DNA of 20,509 nt from Cloacimonetes bacterium UBA6081 (GTDB taxonomy: Bacteria > Cloacimonadota > Cloacimonadia > Cloacimonadales > Cloacimonadaceae): assembly GCA_002428685.1 (NCBI GenBank), contig DIXL01000080.1, positions 1 to 20,509 on the forward strand, read 5' to 3'. This document shows positions 1 through 7,138 of this stretch, piece by piece. A model generated the notes under the pieces. It had not been told where the DNA came from and ran no database searches. It was given only the letters and a program-made list of their open reading frames with translations. The position numbers were made by a program, and so were the translations under genes. Numbering within the stretch: position 1 is the stretch's first letter; each line of letters starts with the position of its first letter.

Positions 1-22
1 CGGAATACCAATTGCTAACACA

Positions 23-92
23 GGTGTCAGGTATCAGTGGTCAGGGGTCAGGGGTCAGGGGTCAGGGGTCAGGTGTCAGGTATTAGGTGTCA
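23..92. repeat. Tandem array of ten 7-bp units upstream of 5S rRNA
   Basis: Ten consecutive heptamers are in perfect register with no indels. In order they read GGTGTCA, GGTATCA, GTGGTCA, four copies of GGGGTCA, GGTGTCA, GGTATTA, GGTGTCA. The consensus is GGKGTCA. The four central units are identical and the variants sit at both ends, as expected for an array that grows from the middle. A related partial sequence (GGAGTCAGGGGACAG) recurs at about 305-319, just after the 5S gene. I see no coding role. The rest of bases 1-156 shows no recognisable 23S rRNA end. Confidence 0.9.
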
Positions 93-165
93 GGAAAACA
101 ACGTTTCTCCAACACATCATTACTTTATCACCCCATCACCTCATAACTTTGATTGAGAGCCGTTA

Positions 166-285
166 GCGATGGTGGTTATTGCAACGAGGCAACACCTGTT
201 CCCATCCCGAACACAGAAGTTAAGCTCGTTTGCGCCGATGGTACTGCATGGGCAACTGTGTGGAAGAGTAGGTCGCCGCCATCGC
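166..285 (+). rRNA. rrf: 5S ribosomal RNA
   Basis: The conserved 5S core is plain: CCCATCCCGAACACAGAAGT at about 201-220, then GCGCCGATGGTACTGC, and AGTAGGTCGCCGCC near the 3' end. Helix I is formed by GCGATGGTGG (166-175) pairing with CCGCCATCGC (276-285), giving a mature size near 120 nt. The pairing continues outward beyond the normal 5S ends: GAGCCGTT (157-164) matches AACGGCTC (287-294) with only an A/C mismatch between, then a T-rich TGTCATTTTT follows. This outer stem may be a processing stem, or part of a terminator. No 16S or 23S sequence is visible in the 156 bases upstream, so whether this 5S belongs to an rrn operon cannot be decided here. Confidence 0.93.
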
Positions 286-406
286 CAACGGCTCTGTCAT
301 TTTTAGGAGTCAGGGGACAGTATTCACTATTATTAAAGATAGGTTTGGCATTGGAACAATTCTTGTATTACAGTTGGAAAGAATAAAACCAGATCCGGGA
401 GGAGAA

Positions 407-2677
407 ATGAAGCACTTTAGCTGTAACCTGTTATTCAGGTTTGTCTTAGGCTTAATCATCTGTTTATCAAGCACACTATTGGTGGCAAAGCTAGTTCAGC
501 CCAATCAGGCCTTGCAAGCAGCCAAGCAGTATTTATCACAAAAACCGGAGGCAAAAAACCTCGCTTGGGCTTATGATCAGATATATGCCTATCAAAATGG
601 CACTTTACAAAACATCAGCACTAAACAGAGAACCGATGAAAACACCACTTTATACTTTATCATGTTTTCCGATGCTAATTATGCAGTTGTATCTGCTGAA
701 GACAACGCTTATCCTGTTTTAGCCTATTCTGTGGAAGGCCTTACCAAAGCCAATGATCTTCCCCCAGCCTTTTATTGGTGGTTATCAAACTATAGCACTT
801 CCATATCAGATATCCGTGAAGCTAAAACCCAAAACACGGAATACAATACGCTTTGGAATTCACTGACAAACGGCAACTACAATCCCGAGCCCAAGCAAAC
901 CCGATCCGTGGTTCCTTTGGTAACCACAATGTGGAATCAGGATTGGCCTTATAATGCCTTGTGTCCTTCCGATCCTGCGGGTCCGGGTGGAAAGGTTTAT
1001 GCCGGTTGCGTAGCCACGGCAATGGGTATGGTAATGAAATATTGGAATCATCCTACAACCGGAACAGGTAATCACAGTTATTATGCTAATGGTTATGGCT
1101 ACCAAACAGCTAATTTCGGTGCCACAACCTATTTATGGGATCAAATGCCGGATGCAGTGGGTGCGGATTATATGGCTGTTGCTACCTTGTTATATCACTG
1201 CGGAGTAGCTGTAAACATGGACTATGCACCAGATGGCTCAGGAGCTCAAAGTGCTGATGCTGCAGAGGCCATGGTAGATTATTTCGGCTATCCAAATGCG
1301 CAATATGTAAGTAAGGATAGCTATACTAATACAGCTTGGAATGATTTAATGACAGCTCAGATAGACAATGGCAGTCCGGTTTATTACAGTGGCCATAGCA
1401 CCGGAGGCGGACATGCTTTTGTGCTTGATGGCTACGACACTGCCAATCATTTTCACTTCAATTTTGGCTGGAGCGGTTCCAGCAATGGCTATTTCTACAC
1501 TACTAATATCAACGGCTTTTCAGATTGGAATGGAGCCATCATCAATAGCATTCCAGCCAATTACAGTATCAGCAATATTCCCGTTAAGCTAATGGCAAGC
1601 GACACCACTGTTGGTGATAATTTCAATGTAACTATCAAAACAAACCCAATTTTGGGCAATTGGAATATAAACCATTACGATTTTGAGCTTTACTACGATT
1701 ACACCTATGTAAACTATGTTGGCTATACCATAGACGGTACTATCTCTCAGGGTGGAAACATCAGCGTTATTGAAACCAGTCCCGGAACCATCAGTGTATC
1801 CTGGGACAGCACCTCCAATTTGGCAGGAGGCGGAAACCTGCTAAAGTTTACTTTTGCTGCTTCCGAACAGGGAGATTACCTTTTCGATTTAATCAGCATG
1901 AATTACAATACCACTCCAGTTACCAATACTACTTTTGTGATGGTTAACGCCACACCGCCAGTAGCTACATTGGCTCAAAGCAGCATAACGCTAAGCAATA
2001 TAATGCATTTGGCATATAATGCTATAGGATCTACCTCCATTAGCACTACCTATCTGCTTCCCTCATGGAATGTTACGCATTATCAATGTAATATTGCTTT
2101 TGCACCGGACAAACTGGAGTTTGTAGGCGTTATCACCGATGGCACAATAAGTTCGGGGTTAGATGTGCAGGCCAGTATAACTGCTCCGGGGATATTATCC
2201 ATTATTTGTGATAATCCTGCAAAATTTACAGGTACCGGTGTTTTACTTAAGCTACAGTTTATGGCAATTGGCAATACAAGCAGCCTTTCAGTAACCCAGA
2301 TAATACCATCTAATTTCATGTTTAATAACACCCCAATAACCGCAGTTGGCAATGCAAATGTGATCCTTTCTGCCTATACGGCTATTGATGACGAAGTATT
2401 AAATATCCCAAACCCCATTCTTGAGATATATCCCAATCCCTTTACCGATTATACTTCTCTAAAATTCTCTAACGGCAGCAAAGATGCGTTGAAATTAAGC
2501 ATTTACAACCTGAAAGGACAGCTTGTCAACAGCTTAACCATCAGTGATCCCTCCGCCAAAGAATTTAGCTGGCAAAGTAAAGACAGCAAAGGAAATCCGC
2601 TGGGCAGCGGGATATATATGCTAAGTTGGCAACAGGGTGAAAAATCTGGAATGCAGAAAGTTCTGGTTGTAAAATAA
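407..2677 (+). CDS. Secreted C10 (streptopain-like) cysteine peptidase with two cohesin-like modules and C-terminal sorting domain
   Basis: Start chosen at ATG 407 (756 aa): a strong Shine-Dalgarno GGGAGGAG ends 3 bases before it, and the next hydrophobic segment (residues 3-28) then forms a normal signal peptide. Residues about 30-115 look like the inhibitory propeptide of this family. The catalytic part (about 165-385) has the family signature YAGCVATAMGMVMKYW, with Cys201 as nucleophile, then GGGHAFVLDGYD with His336, and HFNFGWSG around Trp355. Residues about 390-515 and 518-655 are two similar all-beta modules (LPSWNVTHYQCNIAF..LEFVGVITDGTIS type) that resemble cohesin domains. Residues about 670-756 (YPNPF..LSIYNLKGQLV..GSGIYMLSW..KVLVVK) are a Por/type IX-type sorting domain with FlgD-like Ig fold. 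Expected role: secreted or surface-attached protein degradation. It stands alone between the 5S gene and a terminator. Family call is firm; the substrate is unknown. Confidence 0.88.
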   Translation: MKHFSCNLLFRFVLGLIICLSSTLLVAKLVQPNQALQAAKQYLSQKPEAKNLAWAYDQIYAYQNGTLQNISTKQRTDENTTLYFIMFSDANYAVVSAEDNAYPVLAYSVEGLTKANDLPPAFYWWLSNYSTSISDIREAKTQNTEYNTLWNSLTNGNYNPEPKQTRSVVPLVTTMWNQDWPYNALCPSDPAGPGGKVYAGCVATAMGMVMKYWNHPTTGTGNHSYYANGYGYQTANFGATTYLWDQMPDAVGADYMAVATLLYHCGVAVNMDYAPDGSGAQSADAAEAMVDYFGYPNAQYVSKDSYTNTAWNDLMTAQIDNGSPVYYSGHSTGGGHAFVLDGYDTANHFHFNFGWSGSSNGYFYTTNINGFSDWNGAIINSIPANYSISNIPVKLMASDTTVGDNFNVTIKTNPILGNWNINHYDFELYYDYTYVNYVGYTIDGTISQGGNISVIETSPGTISVSWDSTSNLAGGGNLLKFTFAASEQGDYLFDLISMNYNTTPVTNTTFVMVNATPPVATLAQSSITLSNIMHLAYNAIGSTSISTTYLLPSWNVTHYQCNIAFAPDKLEFVGVITDGTISSGLDVQASITAPGILSIICDNPAKFTGTGVLLKLQFMAIGNTSSLSVTQIIPSNFMFNNTPITAVGNANVILSAYTAIDDEVLNIPNPILEIYPNPFTDYTSLKFSNGSKDALKLSIYNLKGQLVNSLTISDPSAKEFSWQSKDSKGNPLGSGIYMLSWQQGEKSGMQKVLVVK

Positions 2678-2713
2678 AAGACTAACAGTGAGAGATCTAC
2701 CATAAAATCATGG

Positions 2714-2750
2714 CGTTTGGGCGAGGGGAAACTTCGCCCAAACGTTTATT
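2714..2750 (+). terminator. Intrinsic terminator after the C10 peptidase
   Basis: A perfect 11-bp inverted repeat, CGTTTGGGCGA (2714-2724) and TCGCCCAAACG (2734-2744), encloses a 9-base loop and is followed by TTTATTT. It lies 37 bases after the peptidase stop codon. The T tract is short and interrupted, but the stem is strong and GC-rich. Confidence 0.75.
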
Positions 2751-2808
2751 TGGGGAGAGGTGATTTTAGTGTCTTGTCGTGTTAATTAGGTCGTAAAGAA
2801 CTACTGTA

Positions 2809-2835
2809 GTTCTCGCCTCCGCGGGAACGACAACG
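2809..2835 (-). repeat. REP/dRS3-like intergenic repeat, degenerate copy
   Basis: Read on the minus strand this is CGTTGTCGTTCCCGCGGAGG followed by CGAGAAC. It is the same element seen four times at 19479-19777, here with one change (CGGGAA to CGAGAA) that weakens the 7-bp palindrome TTCCCGC/GCGGGAA. It lies in the non-coding gap 2678-3059, between two convergent genes. Just upstream (2797-2813) is a 7-bp inverted repeat, AGAACTA and TAGTTCT. Confidence 0.75.
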
Positions 2836-2877
2836 TCAGAGCAAGCTTGAGAAGCTTAGTTCACTTGCTCCAATTAT

Positions 2878-2932
2878 GGAATCAATACGGAATCATTACG
2901 GATGAAGTCCGTATTAATTGCCTATTGATTCC
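2878..2932. repeat. Long imperfect hairpin in intergenic region
   Basis: Outer arms GGAATCAATA (2878-2887) and TATTGATTCC (2923-2932) are perfect 10-bp complements. An inner pair TACGGA/TCCGTA closes a small loop near 2905. The parts between pair only partly. No T tract follows on either strand, so it is not a typical terminator. It could be a remnant of a mobile hairpin element or a transcript-end structure for the minus-strand operon ending at 3060. Apart from this, the REP-like copy and the terminator, nothing recognisable is seen in 2678-3059. Confidence 0.6.
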
Positions 2933-3059
2933 GTTATTCAAGCAGGGGAGGTGATAGGATAAAGAGTTTGAAGTTGGTTTATCAGGCTTGGGAGTCCTTA
3001 GCTTTTCGTAGGGAAATAGGATTTTAGGATAAAGGCATAGCCCGCAGAGGAAATTAGCA

Positions 3060-3410
3060 TCAGCACGATAAAAACAGCACTGCTGCCATCCATTCCCAGC
3101 TGATGGCATAGCTAATGGCGTAACAAATTAAAAACAAAGGCGTTAGCGAAAGCAGATATTTGGCAAAACGTTTTAGGTTCCACAAACCCCAGGCAGCGAT
3201 AAGTAACAGTGGTGCAATCACAAAGGTATTCACAGCATCCTGGGCAATAAGTTGGTTATTTATCGTGGGATGTTTTTTGTAAACAATGTTGCCCCAATAT
3301 AGCAGCCCACTAATGCTAAGATAAGCAAGCAAAGCCGCGCAGGCAAAGGCGATAATCGCAATGAAAGGACGTTCAAAGTTCTCGGGATTATAGGGTTTGG
3401 GTCGTTTCAT
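3060..3410 (-). CDS. Small integral membrane protein, probably frameshifted at its 3' end
   Basis: 116 aa as read, with a basic N-terminus (MKRPKPYNPENFERP) and three hydrophobic segments at about residues 16-38, 62-77 and 85-103. I do not recognise the family. The start ATG overlaps the stop of the upstream acyltransferase gene as ATGA, so it is translationally coupled as last gene of the lpxB operon. The frame ends in the middle of a fourth hydrophobic stretch (WMAAVLFLSC, stop at 3060-3062). With one extra T in the TTTTT run (plus-strand A run 3070-3074) the reading continues as a hydrophobic helix, IVLMLISSAGYAFIL, then KSYFPTKS and a TAA at 2998-3000, about 20 residues further. Either the gene is broken, or the assembly has a homopolymer error, or slippage occurs. 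Confidence 0.6.
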   Translation of the reverse strand: MKRPKPYNPENFERPFIAIIAFACAALLAYLSISGLLYWGNIVYKKHPTINNQLIAQDAVNTFVIAPLLLIAAWGLWNLKRFAKYLLSLTPLFLICYAISYAISWEWMAAVLFLSC

Positions 3411-4021
3411 TTCTTAGCCTCGAATTCATTTTCTTTAGCAGATAAAAAGCTGCGGATTTGCGCTTCCGCTTTGGGGAAATCGTCTTTGTTAGTTACCCAA
3501 ATGGGATCGGAATAGAACACGGTAATTGTAGAGAAAGGCTTGGGGAAACGGAATTTATCCCAGGAATTGAACAGCCATTCTCTGTTTGTATGGGCTGCCA
3601 CTGCGATGATGGGAATTTTTGCCAGCAAGGCTATTTGAAAAACACCGGCATGAAAGGTGAAAGGCGGCCCTTTGGGTCCATCGGGTGTAATGGCCAGAGA
3701 GTTACTTTGGGAAATTCGGATCATTTCCTTCATGGCTCGGGAACCCTGACGGGTGCTTGATCCTCGGATTGGAAGATAGCCAAGTTCCGAGAGCGGACCG
3801 GCAATCAATTCTCCATCTTTGGAAGAGGAAACAAGGACTCCCGCACCTCTATAAATTCGTTGAAGTGCCAGGATCAAGAGATTTCTATGCCAAAACATAT
3901 AGATGCATTTAATATCGTCTGAGGCTTCCTGATTCTGAACCTCAAATTTGATGCTCCGCCTAAGCAATAACATAAATTTGGCGGCAAGTTTCTTTTCCAG
4001 CCAGAAGAGAAATTTAACCAT
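3407..4021 (-). CDS. DUF374-family lysophospholipid acyltransferase-like protein (LpxJ-like)
   Basis: 204 aa from ATG 4021; an upstream in-frame TTG at 4030 is possible but has no better ribosome binding site. The family marks are FWHRNLL with His45 in the acyltransferase HX4-type position, SSSKDGELIAG (65-75), RGSSTRQGSRAM (86-97) and TPDGPKGP (112-119). DUF374 proteins belong to the LPLAT acyltransferase superfamily; the epsilonproteobacterial member LpxJ is a Kdo-independent late acyltransferase of lipid A. The gene overlaps the end of lpxB by a few bases and is followed by an overlapping membrane-protein gene. This context supports transfer of an acyl chain to a lipid A precursor at the inner membrane. 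The family is secure; the exact substrate is inference. Confidence 0.85.
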   Translation of the reverse strand: MVKFLFWLEKKLAAKFMLLLRRSIKFEVQNQEASDDIKCIYMFWHRNLLILALQRIYRGAGVLVSSSKDGELIAGPLSELGYLPIRGSSTRQGSRAMKEMIRISQSNSLAITPDGPKGPPFTFHAGVFQIALLAKIPIIAVAAHTNREWLFNSWDKFRFPKPFSTITVFYSDPIWVTNKDDFPKAEAQIRSFLSAKENEFEAKK

Positions 4022-5156
4022 AGGTGTCAAAAAGGTGTTTTACTATTTTGGGCATTTCAATGCTGGGACGTTTGTCCGAAAGCATGGCTTTCAGATGGAA
4101 CAACTCCTGACGGATATGTAAATTCAGGCTTTTATCGTTTAGCATCTTTTCAACGTGCGTATAAATGTTTTCTGGATTCATATCCGCTTGCACCAGCTCT
4201 GGCAGTAAATCCTGGTCTAACACAATATTTGGTAAACCAATGCGCTTAATCCGTACAAAGTGGCGGCCGATTAAATATGAAATGGGGGAGGCCTTGTAGC
4301 AAATAACCATCGGAGTCCCAATGAATGCAGCTTCCAGTGTTACCGTGCCGGAAGTGCAGATCAGAGCTTCACAGTATTTCATCATCTCGTAGTTGTAGCC
4401 ATCGATCAGTTTGATGTTTGGATTATTAGCAAAGACATCCATATAACTCTGGTGATTCACGCTGCGGGCTTTGGAAAAGAGCATTTGGAATTCGGCGGGA
4501 TTCCATTTTTGGGCAGATTTCAAGAAAACAGGCAGCATTTTAGCAATCTCAGCATTGCGACTACCGGGGAAAAATCCTATCCATTTTTTAGTGGGATCAA
4601 GGCCAAAAAATCTGGCGAAGTTATCTCTATCCAGCTCCAGCTTTATCTCTTCGGCAATGGGATGGCCTACATAACTGCAATTGATGCTATGGATATTCAG
4701 CATATCTTCTTCAAAGGGCAAAATGCAGGCTACATGGCGTGTGGAGGCTTTAAGCTTAAAAACCCTTTCGTGTTTCCAAGCCCAAAACTGCGGACAGATG
4801 AAATATAAAACCGGAATGCGGAATTCGTCTGCCAGATGAGCTATACGCATATTTAGTCCTGGGTAATCCACCAGAATTGCCAGATCTGGCTTGGATTTAT
4901 CAAATAACTTGCGGATTCTCTTTTGCACTCCAATAAAGAATAGCAAATGCTTGATTACTTCGGTAAAACCCATTACAGCAAAGCGGTCGAAGGGGAACAG
5001 CGGTTTTAGCCCTTGCTGCTGCATTCTGGGGCCTCCGATCCCGATGTGAGTGAGATTGCCAAATTTGTCGTTCAGGCTTTTCATTACCAGTTCAGCATGC
5101 AAATCGCCGGAACTTTCACCCACCAGCCAAAAGATTGTGTATGAACTCTTCTTCAT
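4014..5156 (-). CDS. lpxB: Lipid-A-disaccharide synthase
   Basis: 380 aa, the normal length for LpxB, which joins UDP-diacylglucosamine and lipid X to give the tetraacyl disaccharide of lipid A. Family motifs: GESSGDLHAE (13-22), GIGGPRMQQQGL (39-50), VDYPGLNMRIA (96-106), ICPQFWAWK (120-128), FFPGSRNAEI in the C-terminal half, and CTSGTVTLEAAFIGTPMVI with the following YKASPISYLIGRHFVRI. It acts on the cytoplasmic face of the inner membrane. The ATG overlaps the TGA of the upstream membrane protein gene (ATGA), and its 3' end overlaps the acyltransferase gene. No other lpx gene is present in the window, so the rest of the pathway is elsewhere. It implies an LPS-bearing outer membrane. Confidence 0.95.
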   Translation of the reverse strand: MKKSSYTIFWLVGESSGDLHAELVMKSLNDKFGNLTHIGIGGPRMQQQGLKPLFPFDRFAVMGFTEVIKHLLFFIGVQKRIRKLFDKSKPDLAILVDYPGLNMRIAHLADEFRIPVLYFICPQFWAWKHERVFKLKASTRHVACILPFEEDMLNIHSINCSYVGHPIAEEIKLELDRDNFARFFGLDPTKKWIGFFPGSRNAEIAKMLPVFLKSAQKWNPAEFQMLFSKARSVNHQSYMDVFANNPNIKLIDGYNYEMMKYCEALICTSGTVTLEAAFIGTPMVICYKASPISYLIGRHFVRIKRIGLPNIVLDQDLLPELVQADMNPENIYTHVEKMLNDKSLNLHIRQELFHLKAMLSDKRPSIEMPKIVKHLFDTYG

Positions 5157-5722
5157 CCTATCGCCAAATTGCCCATCAGTGATAGGGCGGTAACTATTGC
5201 GGCTGCAATAAGCACACCGATCAAGATATAGAGCATGGATTTCCAGAAACTAATGCCAAAAATATTGGCAGCAAAGGCACCTGTCCAAGCACCTGTGCCA
5301 GGCAAAGGAATTCCCACAAAGATGGCCAGGCCTATTGCTTCGTAACGTTCTATGGCCTTGCCCTTGCGCCTGGTGCGGGCAAAAATCCAGCCTGTAAACC
5401 TGGCACCCCATCGGCTTTTACTGATAAGAGCGAAAAACCAATCCATCAGTAAAAGGATGAAGGGGACGGGAATCATGTTGCCAAGCACGGAAAGCAGCAC
5501 TGCTTCCGGCCAGGGTATCTTGAAAAGCAGAATTGCGATTGGGATGCTGCCACGCAATTCTATGATGGGTATCATAGAAATGATCAGCACAATAAGCACC
5601 GGACTGAAGCCATTAGATTTTAACCAAAAAACGGTTTTATCAGCCAGTGCATTTGCAAACAAAGGCTGTATAATTATGAGCAATAAAATAAGGAGTAGAG
5701 CTGATTTTAGATATTTAGACAA
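5153..5722 (-). CDS. Sm_multidrug_ex-family (COG2426) integral membrane protein
   Basis: 189 aa from a TTG start at 5722, chosen because GGAG lies 5 bases upstream and the protein then begins with a typical signal/anchor segment (MSKYLKSALLLILLLIIIQP). A GTG at 5743 would add 7 residues but has a poorer ribosome binding site. Several membrane helices are evident. Family-type motifs are IIELRGSIPIAI in the first half and PLPGTGAWTGAFAANIFGI in the second, with a basic loop RTRRKGKAIERYEAIG between. The Pfam name suggests small multidrug export but, as far as I know, the function is not established. It heads the lpxB operon and overlaps lpxB by 4 bases. Confidence 0.75.
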   Translation of the reverse strand: MSKYLKSALLLILLLIIIQPLFANALADKTVFWLKSNGFSPVLIVLIISMIPIIELRGSIPIAILLFKIPWPEAVLLSVLGNMIPVPFILLLMDWFFALISKSRWGARFTGWIFARTRRKGKAIERYEAIGLAIFVGIPLPGTGAWTGAFAANIFGISFWKSMLYILIGVLIAAAIVTALSLMGNLAIG

Positions 5723-5863
5723 GTTAACTCCAATAACAAACACTATAAATTCTCTTTTCTATGCTCTGGAAATTCTGTCAATACACTTTTATTATGTGCG
5801 AAACCGGAGCAAGTGAATTATACTGTAAATAAACAAAAAAATAACTACCTTGATGAGGATATT

Positions 5864-6367
5864 ATGGCACTAAAAGAACATTTACTGGCTTCGCTGAAAA
5901 AGGCGATGCAAGGCGAGATGGATAGCGTAACCCTATATGGCAATGCCGCAAACCACGCTACAGACAAAGAGATTAAGGACTTCTTTCTAAGCCGCAAAGA
6001 AGAAGAAAGACTGCATTATAATTACTTGCTGCAATACTATCAGGAAATATCTAATGATTTACAACCCAGCGACTTAAGTAGTAGCATAAATAAAACTTGG
6101 GATAAACACCCCATGATTTCCGATACCTTTTTAAAACGGATTGGCGGCGACCAGGTGTTGTTTTCTGCCATATCCACTGCTTTACTGCTGGAAAAAGATG
6201 CCATTGAACATTATAGACTTAGCATGGCCGAAGCGGATAATCTGACATTGAAGTCTTTCTACGAATTAATGATTCGCTGGGAAAGCAAGCACTATGATGA
6301 CCTGCTGATTGTTCAAAAGGAAGCTGAGGAATATTATTGGCAAATCAATCAGTTTGAGCCTTTTTAG
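5864..6367 (+). CDS. Ferritin-like / rubrerythrin-type di-iron protein
   Basis: 167 aa from ATG 5864, which has GAGGA 4 bases upstream; a GTG at 5813 opens the same frame but has no such site and adds a non-conserved, Asn/Lys-rich tail. The protein is a predicted four-helix bundle with the expected metal-ligand spacing: Glu18 (QGEMDSVTLY), Glu48-x-x-His51 (EEERLHY), Glu110 with Glu115/His116 (LLLEKDAIEHY), Glu140 with His143 (RWESKHYDDL). No C-terminal rubredoxin CxxC domain is present, so it is the erythrin domain alone. Likely role: iron binding or peroxide detoxification in an anaerobe. It is transcribed divergently from the lpxB operon and ends 9 bases from the recO stop. Confidence 0.8.
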   Translation: MALKEHLLASLKKAMQGEMDSVTLYGNAANHATDKEIKDFFLSRKEEERLHYNYLLQYYQEISNDLQPSDLSSSINKTWDKHPMISDTFLKRIGGDQVLFSAISTALLLEKDAIEHYRLSMAEADNLTLKSFYELMIRWESKHYDDLLIVQKEAEEYYWQINQFEPF

Positions 6368-6384
6368 CATGCATTATTATGCTA
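6365..6384. terminator. Small inverted repeat between convergent ferritin-like gene and recO
   Basis: TAGCAT (6365-6370) and ATGCTA (6379-6384) form a 6-bp stem with an 8-base loop. The repeat contains both stop codons of the two convergent genes. It may serve as a weak bidirectional transcript end, but there is no flanking T tract on the plus strand. Confidence 0.3.
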
Positions 6385-7138
6385 TGGGGTAAAACTGCAC
6401 TAACACACTGAGGCTTTTAAGCTTGAGGGCTTGCTTATGGTGGGTTAGCCAATAACCCTCAAAAATAGTGTTAATTTCAATTAGGTCTTTGCGGCATAGC
6501 TTAAGCTCTTGTAAATGCCTGGCGATTTCCGGTAAAAGCTGCAGGATTCTGCTACTGTTTGGTGAAAGCATCATAAGATTGTCGTTACCAGAGGCCTCAG
6601 CATAGCATTCTGAACAAACCAGGTTGCCTTCCCTAATAAACACAGCTTGGAAAATTCCTGTCTCTTTGTGGCATAAACTGCAATGTGCCAAGGGATTTCC
6701 GATCCCGCTAAGGATAATGATGCGATTTAAAAATCGCCAAAAGATCAAAACGGCGTTGTCGGGAATATTTTGTAAATACTCAAGGTAACTTATCGCCATA
6801 TTATAGGTAGAAAGCTGTTCCTCATGAGGAAGAATCATTTGGCTTATCAGCTCCATGCCACAAGCTGCTGTTGCCCATGTGGCAGAACTGGGAAAGGTGG
6901 AATAGTCTTGCATTAAAGACGCTTCGGCAAATATCCATAACCCTGGTTCTCGTGGTTCGTAAACGCTAAGTTCATATACGCAGAAGGGAATAAGCTGTTG
7001 CTGATCCGGCTTTTTGCGAATTCCCTTGGCCAACACCCCAATTATAGCGTGTTCAGCGGTAAAAAAGCGATAAATCAGGCTACTGTCGCCATATTCAAAG
7101 AACTTGATCAGAATCCCCTTCAGCTTCAGTTTAGGCAT
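6377..7138 (-). CDS. recO: DNA repair protein RecO
   Basis: 253 aa, normal for RecO, which loads RecA on SSB-coated DNA together with RecR (and RecF) in recombinational repair. Residues 1-75 form the N-terminal OB fold (KLKLKGILIKFFEYGDSSLI..GVLAKGIRK). The middle is helical. A zinc-binding cluster CSLC (153-156) and CSEC (175-178) is intact, as in many bacterial RecO proteins. The start ATG lies inside the end of the upstream rqcH gene with a 13-base overlap, so the two are cotranscribed and probably coupled. Identification rests on the N-terminal fold and the Cys pattern. Confidence 0.9.
   Translation of the reverse strand: MPKLKLKGILIKFFEYGDSSLIYRFFTAEHAIIGVLAKGIRKKPDQQQLIPFCVYELSVYEPREPGLWIFAEASLMQDYSTFPSSATWATAACGMELISQMILPHEEQLSTYNMAISYLEYLQNIPDNAVLIFWRFLNRIIILSGIGNPLAHCSLCHKETGIFQAVFIREGNLVCSECYAEASGNDNLMMLSPNSSRILQLLPEIARHLQELKLCRKDLIEINTIFEGYWLTHHKQALKLKSLSVLVQFYPIA

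Noticed and set aside
23..92. CRISPR-like array
   Set aside because: The units are 7 bp and directly abutting, with no spacers and no cas genes in the window.
1..156. Possible 3' end of a 23S rRNA gene before the 5S gene
   Set aside because: No conserved 23S 3' sequence is visible; the stretch is mostly the heptamer array.
2882..3109. 75-codon minus-strand frame beyond the membrane protein
   Set aside because: Its start lies inside the membrane-protein gene in another frame, the composition is not protein-like, and the frame that continues the membrane helix is a different one.
5723..5863. Divergent promoter boxes (minus-strand TTGACA near 5781) between the lpxB operon and the ferritin-like gene
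   Set aside because: No -10 box is found at a suitable distance, and promoter rules for this phylum are not certain.
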